Part shown: piece after piece, positions 1 to 10,229 of the stretch | Position numbering within the stretch: position 1 is the first letter of the stretch | Layout of the letters: every line of letters starts with the position of its first letter | From: Sphingobium bisphenolivorans | Lineage (GTDB): Bacteria > Pseudomonadota > Alphaproteobacteria > Sphingomonadales > Sphingomonadaceae | Direction of reading: 5' to 3' | NCBI RefSeq assembly: GCF_000412635.1 | Contig: NZ_ASTG01000001.1 | Span: 186,001-250,000 of the forward strand | Length of the DNA: 64,000 nt | The notes under the pieces: model-generated | The model's database searches: none | What the model saw: only the letters and a program-made list of their open reading frames with translations | Told to the model about the DNA's origin: nothing | Program-made: the position numbers and the translations under genes

Positions 1-277
1 CGGGTGCGGGGGCAGCCGCAGGCGCAGCAGCGGCCGCGCCGCCTTCATTCACATAGGCCAGCAGAGCGCCGACATTGACCGTATCGCCTTCCTTGGCGAC
101 GATATCGCCCAGCACGCCGGCGGCAGGCGCCGGCACGTCCACCGCGACCTTGTCGGTTTCGAGGGAAACGATGGGCTCGTCAGCCTTCACGGCCTCGCCC
201 GGCTTCTTCAGCCACTGGCCGACGGTTGCTTCGGTAACGGATTCGCCCAACGTGGGGACCTTAACTTCGGTTGCCAT
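1..277 (-). CDS. sucB: Dihydrolipoyl succinyltransferase E2 (partial, N-terminal)
   Basis: This is the N-terminal part of the E2 component of 2-oxoglutarate dehydrogenase, which moves the succinyl group from the E1-bound intermediate to CoA in the TCA cycle. The first ~75 residues form a biotinyl/lipoyl domain, with the lipoylated lysine (about K43) in the [12 protein letters not shown] motif. It is followed by an Ala/Pro-rich linker that runs off the left edge. The ATG sits 8 bp after the sucA stop, so it is the last visible gene of the mdh-sucD-sucA-sucB run. The peripheral-subunit-binding and catalytic domains lie outside the window. Confidence 0.93.
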   Translation of the reverse strand, partial: MATEVKVPTLGESVTEATVGQWLKKPGEAVKADEPIVSLETDKVAVDVPAPAAGVLGDIVAKEGDTVNVGALLAYVNEGGAAAAAPAAAPAP

Positions 278-285
278 GAGCTGTC

Positions 286-3081
286 TCAGCCTTTCTTCTG
301 GCGACGGATTTCTTCACGAACGCTGTGACCTAGCGCATCGGCGACGAGGGCGCCCTGTTCGGCGACATGCCGCTTGGCAAGGCCGGTGGCTGGCGAGGCA
401 GCCGCCTTGCGGCCCGCATAGCGCGCGCGCATCGGTGCCTTGCCGGCCTGCGCCAGAGCTTCCTCGATATAGGGTTCCACGAAGAACCAGGCACCGTTGT
501 TGCGCGGTTCTTCCTGACACCAGACCACTTCCTCCAGGTTGGTCATGCGCTCGATGCGCTTGCCCAGAGCCTCGGTCGCGAACGGATAGATCTGCTCTAC
601 GCGAACGATCTGCACATCCGTGTCCCCGGCCGCATCGCGCGCTTCGAGAAGGTCGTAGAAGACTTTGCCCGAACACAGGACCAGACGACGCGTATCCTTG
701 TCGGCGGCCCCATGGGGGTCCGACAGAATCCGCTTGAAATGCGTCGCGCCCAGGAAGTCCTCCGCCTTGCTGACGGCCAGCTTGTGGCGCAGCAGCGACT
801 TGGGCGCCATGATGATCAGCGGCTTGCGGAACGGCCGCAGCATCTGACGACGCAGGACGTGGAAATAATTGGCGGGCGTCGTGATATTCGCGACCTGGAT
901 ATTCCCTTCGGCGCACAGCTGAAGGAAGCGCTCCAGACGAGCCGAGCTATGCTCGGGGCCCTGCCCTTCATAACCATGCGGCAGCAGGCAGACCAGGCCG
1001 TTGGAGCGTAGCCACTTGGTTTCCGACGACGCGATATACTGATCGAACACGATCTGCGCGCCGTTGGCGAAGTCGCCGAACTGCGCTTCCCAAAGCACGA
1101 GGCTCTTCGGGTCAGCAAGCGCATAGCCATATTCGAAACCGAGCACGCCATATTCGGAGAGCGGGCTGTCCAGCACCTCGAACCGGCCGTGCGGCACGGT
1201 CGAGAGCGGGATATATTTATTCTCGGTATCCTGGTCGACCCAGACCGCATGCCGCTGGCTGAAGGTGCCGCGACCCGAATCCTGACCCGAAAGACGAACG
1301 CCATAGCCCTCCGACAGCAGCGAGCCGAAAGCCAGCGCCTCGCCGGTCGCCCAGTCGAAATTCTCACCGGTCCTGAACATCTCCGCCTTGGCGTCGATCA
1401 CGCGCTTCAGCGTCTTATGGACATTATGGCCTTCAGGAACGGTCGTCAGCGTCTTGCCGAGGCTGTCGAAAAGCTTCTGGCTGATCGCGGAGTCGACACT
1501 CTGCCGGGCGGTTTCGGCGTCGGCCGGCTTGTGCAGGCCCGACCAGCGGCCGGCGAACCAGTCGGCCTTGTTGGCCTTGTAGCTCTTCGCCGCCTCGAAC
1601 TCTTCCTCCAGGTGATTGACGAAATCGCCGGTTACGCCGTTAACGAAATCATCGTCGACCACGCCTTCGGCCTTCAGCCGCGCCGAATAGACGTCGCTGA
1701 CGGGCGGATGCTGGCGGATGCGTGCATACATTTGCGGCTGGGTGAAGCTCGGCTCGTCGCCTTCATTATGGCCGAAGCGGCGGTAGCACCACATGTCGAT
1801 CACAATGTCGCGGTGGAAGGTCTGGCGATATTCGACCGCCAGCTTGCACGCGAAGGTGACGGCCTCCGGATCGTCGCCGTTAACGTGCAGGATCGGCGCC
1901 TGAACCCCCTTCGCCACGTCGCTCGGATAAGGCGAGCCGCGCGAGAATTGGGGCGAGGTCGTGAAGCCGATCTGGTTGTTCACAACGAAATGGATGCAGC
2001 CGCCGGTATTATAGCCCGAAACGCCCGAGAAGCCGAAGCATTCCCAGACAATGCCCTGGCCGGCGAAGGCGGCGTCACCATGGATCAGCACCGGCAGAAC
2101 CTGCTGATGCTTGCCCAGGTCGTCGCGGAAGGTCTGCTGCGCGCGCACCTTGCCCAGCACCACCGGATCGACCGTCTCAAGGTGCGAAGGGTTGGGAACC
2201 AGCGACATATGGACCTTGGCGCCGTCGAACTCGCGGTCGGTGGAGGTGCCGAGGTGATATTTGACGTCGCCCGAACCTCCGACATCCTCGGGATTGGCGG
2301 TGCCGCCCGAAAATTCGTGGAAGATGACGCGGAAGCCCTTGGCCAGGACGTTGGCGAGCACATTCAGGCGGCCGCGATGGGCCATCCCGTAAACGATCTC
2401 GCGAATGCCCTGCGCGCCGCCATATTTGATGATTGCTTCAAGCGCCGGGATCATCGACTCGCCACCGTCGAGCCCGAAGCGCTTCGTGCCTACATATTTG
2501 CGGCCCAGGAACTTCTCATACTGCTCGGCCTGGATGACCTTGGACAGGATCGCCTTCTTGCCCTCGGGCGTGAAGTGGATTTCCTTGTCCTTGCCTTCCA
2601 TCCGATCCTGCAGGAACACGCGTTCCTCGACATCGGCGATGTGCATGTACTCAAGGCCGACATTGCCGCAATAATTGGCGCGCAGAATGGCGACGATCTC
2701 GCGCACCGTGCCATATTGCAGGCCCAGCGTACCGCCGAGATAGATCTTCTTCTCAAGGTCCGTCAGGCCATGATATTCGGGCGTCAGGTCCGCCGGAAGC
2801 TCACGATGGGTCAACCCCAGCGGGTCAAGATTGGCAGCCAGGTGACCACGCACGCGATATGTACGGATCAACAGCTGCGCCCGGATTGCATCATCGGCCG
2901 CGCTGACGGCGTCAGCGTCCGAAACCGCCTTGCCTGAAGCCTTGGCGGCGGCCTTCACGGCCACCTGCATCTGTGTCGGATCAAGCGCGCCCGTCAGGTC
3001 GTCGGTTTCGACCGGCGGCCAGTTGGTGCGCGCCCAGCTCGGTCCGCGCTCGATCTCGAAATCCTGATTTTCGTAACCCAT
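286..3081 (-). CDS. sucA: 2-oxoglutarate dehydrogenase E1 component
   Basis: Thiamine-diphosphate-dependent E1 subunit that decarboxylates 2-oxoglutarate and succinylates the E2 lipoyl group. The full-length protein (about 931 aa) shows the family landmarks: an N-terminal segment with [11 protein letters not shown], the [11 protein letters not shown] block, [14 protein letters not shown], the cofactor region with [11 protein letters not shown], and a transketolase-like C-terminal half with [21 protein letters not shown] prefer the ATG at 3081 (MGYENQ) because GGACGGAAG lies just upstream. An in-frame ATG at 3096 would add five residues. It is cotranscribed with sucD upstream, which is 90 bp away, and sucB downstream. 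Confidence 0.96.
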   Translation of the reverse strand: MGYENQDFEIERGPSWARTNWPPVETDDLTGALDPTQMQVAVKAAAKASGKAVSDADAVSAADDAIRAQLLIRTYRVRGHLAANLDPLGLTHRELPADLTPEYHGLTDLEKKIYLGGTLGLQYGTVREIVAILRANYCGNVGLEYMHIADVEERVFLQDRMEGKDKEIHFTPEGKKAILSKVIQAEQYEKFLGRKYVGTKRFGLDGGESMIPALEAIIKYGGAQGIREIVYGMAHRGRLNVLANVLAKGFRVIFHEFSGGTANPEDVGGSGDVKYHLGTSTDREFDGAKVHMSLVPNPSHLETVDPVVLGKVRAQQTFRDDLGKHQQVLPVLIHGDAAFAGQGIVWECFGFSGVSGYNTGGCIHFVVNNQIGFTTSPQFSRGSPYPSDVAKGVQAPILHVNGDDPEAVTFACKLAVEYRQTFHRDIVIDMWCYRRFGHNEGDEPSFTQPQMYARIRQHPPVSDVYSARLKAEGVVDDDFVNGVTGDFVNHLEEEFEAAKSYKANKADWFAGRWSGLHKPADAETARQSVDSAISQKLFDSLGKTLTTVPEGHNVHKTLKRVIDAKAEMFRTGENFDWATGEALAFGSLLSEGYGVRLSGQDSGRGTFSQRHAVWVDQDTENKYIPLSTVPHGRFEVLDSPLSEYGVLGFEYGYALADPKSLVLWEAQFGDFANGAQIVFDQYIASSETKWLRSNGLVCLLPHGYEGQGPEHSSARLERFLQLCAEGNIQVANITTPANYFHVLRRQMLRPFRKPLIIMAPKSLLRHKLAVSKAEDFLGATHFKRILSDPHGAADKDTRRLVLCSGKVFYDLLEARDAAGDTDVQIVRVEQIYPFATEALGKRIERMTNLEEVVWCQEEPRNNGAWFFVEPYIEEALAQAGKAPMRARYAGRKAAASPATGLAKRHVAEQGALVADALGHSVREEIRRQKKG

Positions 3082-3128
3082 CGTCTTCCGTCCCATCCGT
3101 CGCGTGCAGTCGCGAAGCGGGGTAGCAG

Positions 3129-3152
3129 GCGGCCGGGGTGCAGCCCGGCCGC
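3129..3152 (-). other. GC-rich hairpin between sucD and sucA
   Basis: A 9-bp perfect inverted repeat (GCGGCCGGG at 3129-3137 and CCCGGCCGC at 3144-3152) with a short loop lies in the sucD-sucA gap. There is no clear U-tract on the minus strand, so it looks more like an mRNA processing or stability element, or a weak attenuator, than a full terminator. Its position could set different transcript levels for sucD and sucAB. Function is inferred only. Confidence 0.4.
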
Positions 3153-3171
3153 TTCACCTGTCGGCTCTAGT

Positions 3172-4056
3172 TCAGCCCTTCAGCACTTCGAGCAGGGTCG
3201 TGCCCAGCTCCGACGGGCTGGCAGCGACCTTGATGCCCGCTGCTTCCATCGCAGCGATCTTGCTCTCGGCGTCGCCCTTGCCACCCGACACGATCGCGCC
3301 GGCATGGCCCATGCGACGGCCCGGAGGCGCCGTGCGACCCGCGATGAAGCCGGCCATCGGCTTCTTGCGGCCCTTCTTGGCTTCGTCGATCAGGAACTGG
3401 GCAGCCTGTTCTTCCGCGTCGCCGCCGATTTCACCGATCATGATGATCGATTCGGTGGCATCGTCGGCCAGGAACAGTTCCAGCACGTCGATGAAGTTGG
3501 TGCCGTTCACCGGGTCGCCGCCGATGCCGACAGCGGTGGTCTGGCCCAGGCCCGCATTGGTGGTCTGGAACACGGCTTCATAGGTGAGCGTGCCCGAACG
3601 CGACACCACGCCGACGCTGCCCTTCGAGAAGATGTTGCCGGGCATGATGCCGATCTTGCACTCACCCGGGGTCAGCAGGCCGGGGCAGTTCGGCCCGATC
3701 AGGCGCGACTTGCTGCCGGACAGGGCGCGCTTCACGCGAACCATGTCGAGCACCGGAATACCCTCCGTGATGCAGACGATCAGCGGGATTTCGGCGTCGA
3801 TCGCTTCCAGGATCGAATCGGCCGCGAACGGCGGCGGCACGTAGATCACCGATGCGTCGGCGCCGGTCTTCGACTTGGCCTCGGCGACGGTGTCGAACAT
3901 GGGCAGGCCGATATGGGTCGTGCCGCCCTTGCCGGGGGTGACGCCGCCGACCATCTGCGTGCCATAGGCCAGCGCAGTCTCGGTGTGGAAGGTACCGGTG
4001 GCACCGGTCATACCCTGGGTGATGACCTTGGTGTTCTTGTTCACCAGAATGGACAT
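3172..4056 (-). CDS. sucD: Succinate--CoA ligase alpha subunit
   Basis: Alpha subunit of succinyl-CoA synthetase, which carries the phosphohistidine and interconverts succinyl-CoA and succinate with GTP/ATP formation. The protein is 294 aa. It begins with [15 protein letters not shown], has the CoA-binding Rossmann domain in the first half, and shows the conserved GPNCPGLL and [12 protein letters not shown] motifs; the latter contains the catalytic histidine. The start at 4056 is supported by AAAGGGA seven bases upstream; an upstream in-frame start at 4122 has no such signal. The partner sucC, usually just upstream in alphaproteobacteria, is not in the 98-bp gap to mdh. Confidence 0.95.
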   Translation of the reverse strand: MSILVNKNTKVITQGMTGATGTFHTETALAYGTQMVGGVTPGKGGTTHIGLPMFDTVAEAKSKTGADASVIYVPPPFAADSILEAIDAEIPLIVCITEGIPVLDMVRVKRALSGSKSRLIGPNCPGLLTPGECKIGIMPGNIFSKGSVGVVSRSGTLTYEAVFQTTNAGLGQTTAVGIGGDPVNGTNFIDVLELFLADDATESIIMIGEIGGDAEEQAAQFLIDEAKKGRKKPMAGFIAGRTAPPGRRMGHAGAIVSGGKGDAESKIAAMEAAGIKVAASPSELGTTLLEVLKG

Positions 4057-4154
4057 GTTAGTCCCTTTACATTCTGTGGACGTGGCACTTTGGGTCGAAG
4101 CGGCCTGCCCAAGGCTGCGCACTCACCTGGGACAGACCGGTGCAGCTCTTGAAA

Positions 4155-5195
<1,041 letters not shown>

Positions 5196-5214
5196 TCAAG
5201 ATGCGATTTATCTT

Positions 5215-5235
5215 TGCAATTCATTCGCAGTTGCA
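5215..5235 (+). promoter_or_regulatory. Fur-like operator overlapping a plus-strand promoter
   Basis: An imperfect dyad TGCAA-N11-TTGCA with an internal TTCATTCGCA core resembles Fur-type boxes seen upstream of iron genes in alpha- and gammaproteobacteria. It lies within a possible plus-strand promoter: TTGCAA at 5214-5219, a 17-bp spacer, then TAATGA at 5237-5242. The box is also about 100 bp upstream of mdh on the other strand, so it could control mdh, a plus-strand transcript, or both. Assignment to Fur is by pattern recognition only. Confidence 0.4.
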
Positions 5236-5310
5236 TTAATGAGCTTTTCAGCCCTGTCGCTCACGCGCTCCTACCCTGGCGCATGATCCTCTCCCCACAG
5301 CGGCCAATTG

Positions 5311-5346
5311 CCGGACGCTTCCCGGGCGGAGGCGTCCGGGCATTTT
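5311..5346 (+). terminator. Intrinsic terminator, plus-strand orientation
   Basis: CCGGACGC (5311-5318) pairs with GCGTCCGG (5332-5339) and is followed by GCATTTTT on the plus strand. Both neighbouring genes (mdh and zapE) are on the minus strand, so this terminator serves no annotated gene. It is positioned to end a transcript of about 100 nt starting near the Fur-like box. The stem could also form in the minus-strand transcript reading out of zapE, but the T-run would then be on the wrong side. Confidence 0.6.
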
Positions 5347-5368
5347 TGCCGACGATGATGAACAACCG

Positions 5369-5431
5369 ATGAGCGCCACGATTAAGCGCGACAGTCCGGA
5401 CGAGGCGCCCGAAGAAAAGGCAGCGGTTTAA
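5369..5431 (+). CDS. Possible 20-residue micro-ORF
   Basis: An ATG-TAA frame of 20 codons (starts MSATIKRD, rich in Asp/Glu/Ala) lies between the plus-strand terminator and the zapE stop. It has no convincing Shine-Dalgarno sequence, though ATGATGAACAACC precedes it. It could be a chance frame, a leader-type peptide, or the stub of a lost gene whose attenuator remains. I list it only because the neighbouring terminator and operator are otherwise unexplained. Confidence 0.15.
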   Translation: MSATIKRDSPDEAPEEKAAV

Positions 5432-5435
5432 TCCG

Positions 5436-6548
5436 CTATTTGGGGCCGTGGCCCAGAGCCAGATAATCGTCCGACTGCATCTCGATCAGGCGGGATACCG
5501 TACGCTCGAATTCGAAAGCGCCGTCGCCTTCGGGATAAAGGCGTGCCGGCTCCGCATCGGCCGAGGCGAGCAGCTTCACCTTATATTCGTAGAGCGCGTC
5601 GATCAGCGTGACGAAGCGAGCCGCCTCATTGCGCTTTTCCGGGCCGAGGATCGGAATGCCGACGATGATCACCGTGTGATATTTGCGCGCAATGGCGAGA
5701 TAGTCGGGCGCGCCCCGCGCTTCCACGCACAGCCGCTTGAAGGAGAAGACCGCGACACCCTTGAGGCTTTTGGGCACGTGGAGCGTGCGGCCGCCCTGCA
5801 CGGCGATCTCTTCCATCGGCACCTTGGCACGATCCTCGACCGGATAGTCGGTCAGGCGGAAAAAAGCCGCCGACAGCGCCTCGGTCGCGGCGGGGCCGTT
5901 CGGGGAATGCCAGAGCTTCGCGTCGCCCAGGCGATCGCGCCGATAGTCGGTCGGCCCGTTCAGCGTCATGACATCGAGCTTCGCCTTGATAAGGTCGATG
6001 AAGGGCAGGAAAAGCTGGCGATTGAGGCCGTTCTTGTAGAGTTCGTCGGGCTCGCGGTTGGAGGTGGTGACGATCGTCACCCGCTGCTCCATCAATCCGG
6101 TGAACAGCCGCGACATGATCGCGGCGTCCGCCATATTGTTGACCACCATCTCGTCGAAACAGAGCAGCCGCGCCTCTTCGGCAAGCGACTCGACGACGGG
6201 GGGGATCGGATCGCCCGTTTCCGACTTGCGCGCCTCCGCCAAACGGGCGTGCACGTCGAGCATGAATTCATGGAAATGCGCGCGCTTCTTGCGCTGGACC
6301 TTCACCGTATCGAAGAAGAGATCCATCAGCATCGACTTGCCCCGGCCGACGCCGCCCCACATGTAGAGGCCGCGCGGCGGTTCGGGCGGCTTTCGCAGCA
6401 GCCGCCACAGAGTCGAACCGCGCGGCGGAACCGCTTCCAACTGCTGCTGCAACTGATCGAGGCGCAGCGCGGCGGCCTCCTGGTCTGGATCGGCGCGCAA
6501 TTCGCCGGCGGCGACCAGCGCCCTGTACCTGTCGATGACAGCGGTCAT
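5436..6548 (-). CDS. zapE: Cell division protein ZapE (AFG1-like ATPase)
   Basis: AFG1/ZapE-family P-loop ATPase (370 aa). In E. coli ZapE associates with the Z-ring; mitochondrial AFG1 relatives act in protein quality control. A Walker A motif is seen in MWGGVGRGKSMLMDLFF near residue 70 and a Walker B-like LLCFDEMVV near residue 125. A family-typical HFHEFMLDVHARL block follows the P-loop. The start overlaps the upstream thioesterase stop by 4 nt (ATGA), indicating translational coupling. The role in this organism is inferred from the family. Confidence 0.9.
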   Translation of the reverse strand: MTAVIDRYRALVAAGELRADPDQEAAALRLDQLQQQLEAVPPRGSTLWRLLRKPPEPPRGLYMWGGVGRGKSMLMDLFFDTVKVQRKKRAHFHEFMLDVHARLAEARKSETGDPIPPVVESLAEEARLLCFDEMVVNNMADAAIMSRLFTGLMEQRVTIVTTSNREPDELYKNGLNRQLFLPFIDLIKAKLDVMTLNGPTDYRRDRLGDAKLWHSPNGPAATEALSAAFFRLTDYPVEDRAKVPMEEIAVQGGRTLHVPKSLKGVAVFSFKRLCVEARGAPDYLAIARKYHTVIIVGIPILGPEKRNEAARFVTLIDALYEYKVKLLASADAEPARLYPEGDGAFEFERTVSRLIEMQSDDYLALGHGPK

Positions 6549-7006
6549 TTACGCTCGGCAGCCTTCCGCACGGTCGCGCTGGTAGCCGCGATCAGCACAT
6601 CTTCCTGAGAGATGGTCATCCGCAAGAACATCAGGCGGCCGGTTTCCCGAAGCAGGTCGACATCGGCCTGCAGATTGGGCCCGACCCGCCCCGCGCCGCA
6701 ATATTGCATGTTAAGATTGACCGTCACCGCCGCCATCTGCTCAGGCCGCCCCATCGCGGCCAGTGCAGCAAACAGAGCATGGTCGGCGAAGCCGGACAGG
6801 AACCCGCCATGCAATGCATTCAGCCGGTTGGCATGATCCGGCCGGGTTTCCAGCATGACTATCGCCCTCCCCTCCCCCGCCGGGCGTGAATAGCTGGTGC
6901 CGATCGCCGCTTCCAGAAAGGTGCCAGCCACCGGATCGGACCAGGCCAGCCAGCCCGCCCAGGGTCCGTCGAGAAGCGGCCTTAAAGGTTGCGGCGCCCG
7001 GGCCAC
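6545..7006 (-). CDS. PaaI-family hotdog thioesterase
   Basis: A 153-aa single-domain hotdog protein of the PaaI/YdiI thioesterase group, expected to hydrolyse acyl- or aryl-CoA thioesters. The HGGFLSGFADHALFAAL stretch matches the family's conserved HGG helix region. The C-terminal beta strands (AVTVNLNMQYCGAGRVGPNLQADVDLL) also fit the fold. It sits between sdhB, 4 bp away, and zapE, which it overlaps by 4 nt, so it is probably cotranscribed with both. The substrate cannot be told from the sequence. Confidence 0.82.
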   Translation of the reverse strand: MARAPQPLRPLLDGPWAGWLAWSDPVAGTFLEAAIGTSYSRPAGEGRAIVMLETRPDHANRLNALHGGFLSGFADHALFAALAAMGRPEQMAAVTVNLNMQYCGAGRVGPNLQADVDLLRETGRLMFLRMTISQEDVLIAATSATVRKAAERK

Positions 7007-7010
7007 GGCA

Positions 7011-7799
7011 TCAAAGCTGCCGTTCGACCATCATCTTCTTGGTTTCGGCGATCGCCTTGGCGGGGCTGAGGCCCTTCGGGCAGACATTCGCGCAGTTCAT
7101 GATGGTGTGGCAGCGGTACAGGCGGAACGGATCTTCCAGCTCGTCAAGACGCTCGCCGGTATATTCGTCGCGGCTGTCCGCCAGCCAGCGATAGGCCTGA
7201 AGCAGGATCGCGGGACCCAGGAACTTGTCGCTGTTCCACCAGTAGCTCGGGCAGCTGGTCGAGCAGCAGGCGCACAGGATGCACTCGTAAAGCCCGTCCA
7301 GCTTTTCGCGGTCGGCGGGCGATTGCAGCCGCTCCTTGCCGCTCGGCGCGGGGCTGACGGTTTGCAGCCAGGGCTTGATGCTGTTGTACTGCGCATAGAA
7401 GTGCGTGAAGTCGGGGACCAGGTCCTTGATCACGTCCATATGCGGCAGCGGCGTGACGCGCACTTCCTTGCCCGCGCATTCCTCGATCGAGGTGGTGCAG
7501 GCGAGGCCATTCTTGCCGTTCATGTTCATCGAGCAGGAACCGCAGATGCCCTCGCGGCAGGAGCGGCGGAAGGTCAGCGTCGGATCATATTCATTCTTGA
7601 TCTTCAGCAGCGCGTCCAGAACCATCGGCCCGCAATTATCCAGGTCGATCTCGAACGTGTCATAGCGCGGGTTCTGACCCGAATCCGGATCATAGCGATA
7701 GACCTTGAAGCTCTTGACGTTCTTGGCGCTGTCAGGCGCCCTGTGGTTCACGCCCTTGCCAGTGATCTTGCTGTTCTTGGGCAGGGAGAATTCGGCCAT
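7011..7799 (-). CDS. sdhB: Succinate dehydrogenase iron-sulfur subunit
   Basis: Iron-sulfur subunit of respiratory complex II (262 aa), passing electrons from the flavoprotein SdhA to quinone. All three cluster motifs are visible: the [2Fe-2S] set [10 protein letters not shown] followed by a distal Cys (about residues 72-100), the [4Fe-4S] set [12 protein letters not shown], and the [3Fe-4S] set [20 protein letters not shown] ribosome site precedes the ATG. The usual partners sdhC, sdhD and sdhA are not upstream; a divergent accessory gene begins within 161 bp, so sdhB looks separated from its operon. Confidence 0.96.
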   Translation of the reverse strand: MAEFSLPKNSKITGKGVNHRAPDSAKNVKSFKVYRYDPDSGQNPRYDTFEIDLDNCGPMVLDALLKIKNEYDPTLTFRRSCREGICGSCSMNMNGKNGLACTTSIEECAGKEVRVTPLPHMDVIKDLVPDFTHFYAQYNSIKPWLQTVSPAPSGKERLQSPADREKLDGLYECILCACCSTSCPSYWWNSDKFLGPAILLQAYRWLADSRDEYTGERLDELEDPFRLYRCHTIMNCANVCPKGLSPAKAIAETKKMMVERQL

Positions 7800-7959
7800 G
7801 TTATTCGCTACCTCGCAGATGTCGTGATGCGCAGCTGGGTTGCAATGGCTCGGCGCAATAGCAAAGATCAGGAAAAGGTCCAGCCCTTAGGTGGAGCGAG
7901 TTGCCAAAGCTCGCGCCGCCCCCCATGGGCTAAATTCATCTCACCGTCAGGAGCATGCA

Positions 7960-9033
7960 TTGGCGAAGATCGCTTTCCTAGCCATTTCGGAAGCGCACCA
8001 AATTTTTCATTGGCTCCCCGGGGCGCTCCGATTGGCGCGCACCTACCCGGTCGAAGTTTCAGTCCTTTCACCTTCGCGCCATATGCTCGAATTTATCAGC
8101 AGCTTCGACCCTGAACAGTCACTCATTCTCCGGACACTTCGACAGCCGCCTTTCTCGCCCGATTCCCTGTTCCGGCTTCCCTCGCGTCTGGCGGTGCTCC
8201 TGATGAACTATGACCGCCTTTTGACTTTCCCCTATATTGCCACCACAGAAGTGTCTTCCGCACACCTGCGTCGGGTCCCCGGCTTTTCCGCGCGGATGAT
8301 CCACTTGAAACATGGCGCCGGCGACCGGGAAGGCGGCTATAATCCACGGCACGCCGCATATGACCTGACCCTAGTCATGGGGGAAAAGGACCGCGAACGC
8401 CTGATCGCCAGAGGCCTCGCCACGCCTGACAACTGCAAGGTCACCGGCTACTCTAAATTTGAATTAATGGGCAGCCCGCAGCGCTTCTTTCCAAATGACA
8501 ATCCCGTGATACTCTACAATCCCCATTTCGACCCAGCGCTATCCCCATGGCACGACCATGCCGAAGAAATCCTGCGACATCTGGAGAGTTTAAGGAGCTT
8601 CAACTTCATTATAGCACCACATGTTAAAAGCAGGGCGGGCCGTTTCCTTAGTTCCTCAGCGGAGACGATCCGTATCGACCGCGGTAGCCGCTATTCGATC
8701 GACATGACCTACGCGAACAGCGCGGACATCTATCTTGGTGATATATCTAGTCAGGTTTATGAGTTCATCCGGCAGCCCCGACCATGCGTGTTCACTAATT
8801 TCACCAATATCGATTGGCATCGACGGGAACAGTTTGCGCACTGGCACATGGGCCAAGTAGTGGACAGGCTGGCCGATCTGGAAACAGCTCTTGCTAGGGC
8901 CAGGATGCGTCAGCCGGAATTCGCAAAGCTTCAAAAAGAGCGCTTCGCATTGTCTGCGAGCATCGGAGACCGCCCTGCATCCGAACGGCAAGCAGAGGCG
9001 ATAGCCCGCTTCATGTCGATTAATCGAGAATAG
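7960..9033 (+). CDS. TagB/TagF-like CDP-alcohol transferase, putative
   Basis: A 357-aa protein resembling CDP-glycerol glycerophosphotransferases (TagB/TagF, GT-B-like fold), which move polyol-phosphate units from CDP-alcohols to envelope acceptors. Recognisable C-terminal features are ILYNPHFDPALSPWHDH, IIAPHVKSR and the ADIYLGDISSQVYEFI block followed by RPCVFTNF, where the family binds the nucleotide. I chose the TTG at 7960 because AGGAG lies 7 nt upstream; the frame is open back to 7891. It is less GC-rich than the TCA genes, suggesting transfer. It converges with and overlaps the next gene by 14 nt. The substrate is unknown. Confidence 0.62.
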   Translation: MAKIAFLAISEAHQIFHWLPGALRLARTYPVEVSVLSPSRHMLEFISSFDPEQSLILRTLRQPPFSPDSLFRLPSRLAVLLMNYDRLLTFPYIATTEVSSAHLRRVPGFSARMIHLKHGAGDREGGYNPRHAAYDLTLVMGEKDRERLIARGLATPDNCKVTGYSKFELMGSPQRFFPNDNPVILYNPHFDPALSPWHDHAEEILRHLESLRSFNFIIAPHVKSRAGRFLSSSAETIRIDRGSRYSIDMTYANSADIYLGDISSQVYEFIRQPRPCVFTNFTNIDWHRREQFAHWHMGQVVDRLADLETALARARMRQPEFAKLQKERFALSASIGDRPASERQAEAIARFMSINRE

Positions 9034-10078
9034 CCATCCGGGCCGAAGCCTTCGCCTCGCTCTGCATCGACCTCACCAGCGCCAGCCACTGAGACCCCAC
9101 GGCATCGGCACCATAAAGAGAAGCGATATGCTCTCGCGCAGCCTGACAACCGGCATCGTCGCGAGGATGCGTCGTGCAGTACCGGTGCAATCCTTGCTGC
9201 CAATCATCGAGCACGATGAAAGGACGCAGTTCCTCGTAGGCGGGGATAGCATCGGCAATCACGCCGAGGCCCGCGCGCAGCGCAGTAGCAGGCCGATTGA
9301 TCGTCTTGCCCACGGTATAGTCGTTCTTCTCCACAGGCACGATGGCCACATTGTGCATCTTCATCGCCGGCGAGAAGCTGCTGAGGGTCCATGGGAGATA
9401 GAAATGCGGAATATCCCATTTGCGAGCCGCACTCCAATAGCGCGTCCGCTGATCTCCGATAATGGTCAGCGTCACTTTGTGGGAGCGGGAAAACAGCTCC
9501 AACTCTCTTACTGCTGCGTGAACATGGACGAGCCCTGACTTGCTTCCTTGACACTTGCCGAACCACACACAGTGCAGCGCACCGGCATGGGTCCGATGAA
9601 AGCGGGCCAATCGCGTCAGGTCGAATCGCTCCTTAAGCGAGAGGCGTCCGCCCAGCTTCTCCAGTTCCTCTAGCATATCGGGTATGACGAGCTGTAACGC
9701 TCCTATCCGAGGAACCCGACTGCTGATCTGCTCCTTTAGGGCAGGAGTGGCATAGATGATGATATCGGCAAGCGATAAGATTTGTCGCAACCGTTCAACC
9801 TTGCGCGCCTTAGCGGGAGTGTCCTTGGCTTCGAAGATATTGTCGCAAATGTCGAAAATGACCCGAGTTCCGGCCGCCTTGGCTTCTCGCGCTAAGGTCA
9901 GGGTGGCGGACTGAAGCGATTTGGAAAAGAGGATAGCTTCATATGCACCCACCCCCTTTTTCCGATCGAACAACTCCGTATCGATACCTTTTTCCCTCAG
10001 ATACGCCATTGGCTGAAGCAGGCGAAGCCTAATGCTCGCTTTTGCAGGATTGAAGCTGGTTGCGTACCATCCAATCAA
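9020..10078 (-). CDS. Putative glycosyltransferase (GT-B type)
   Basis: A 352-aa protein with the layout of a GT-B glycosyltransferase: an N-terminal half with a Rossmann-like segment (VIFDICDNIFEAKD) and a C-terminal half with VTLTIIGDQ and a donor-site-like block NRPATALRAGLGVIAD followed by IPAYEELRPF. No signal peptide or membrane segment is seen. It faces the TagB-like gene tail to tail, with a 14-nt overlap, and is divergent from the CDP-alcohol phosphotransferase gene. Base composition is again lower in GC than the surroundings. Sugar and acceptor are not predictable; the family call is moderately secure. Confidence 0.55.
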   Translation of the reverse strand: MIGWYATSFNPAKASIRLRLLQPMAYLREKGIDTELFDRKKGVGAYEAILFSKSLQSATLTLAREAKAAGTRVIFDICDNIFEAKDTPAKARKVERLRQILSLADIIIYATPALKEQISSRVPRIGALQLVIPDMLEELEKLGGRLSLKERFDLTRLARFHRTHAGALHCVWFGKCQGSKSGLVHVHAAVRELELFSRSHKVTLTIIGDQRTRYWSAARKWDIPHFYLPWTLSSFSPAMKMHNVAIVPVEKNDYTVGKTINRPATALRAGLGVIADAIPAYEELRPFIVLDDWQQGLHRYCTTHPRDDAGCQAAREHIASLYGADAVGSQWLALVRSMQSEAKASARMAILD

Positions 10079-10229
10079 AAGATGTTCCTTCCCGACTGTG
10101 GCGCGACATTCCAGCCGTGTCGCTCGCCTGGCGCCCCTCTAAATTTCGCGGCGCCCATTGCAAGCTGGAATATCGGTGCGCTTCTGGCTAGCGCAGCAGT
10201 CGGGTGCACTCTCCCGCCCGCCTGGAGGA

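Noticed and set aside
1189-2937. 582-codon plus-strand frame opposite sucA
   Set aside because: Antisense of a well-conserved enzyme gene with complete motifs; no homologous features.
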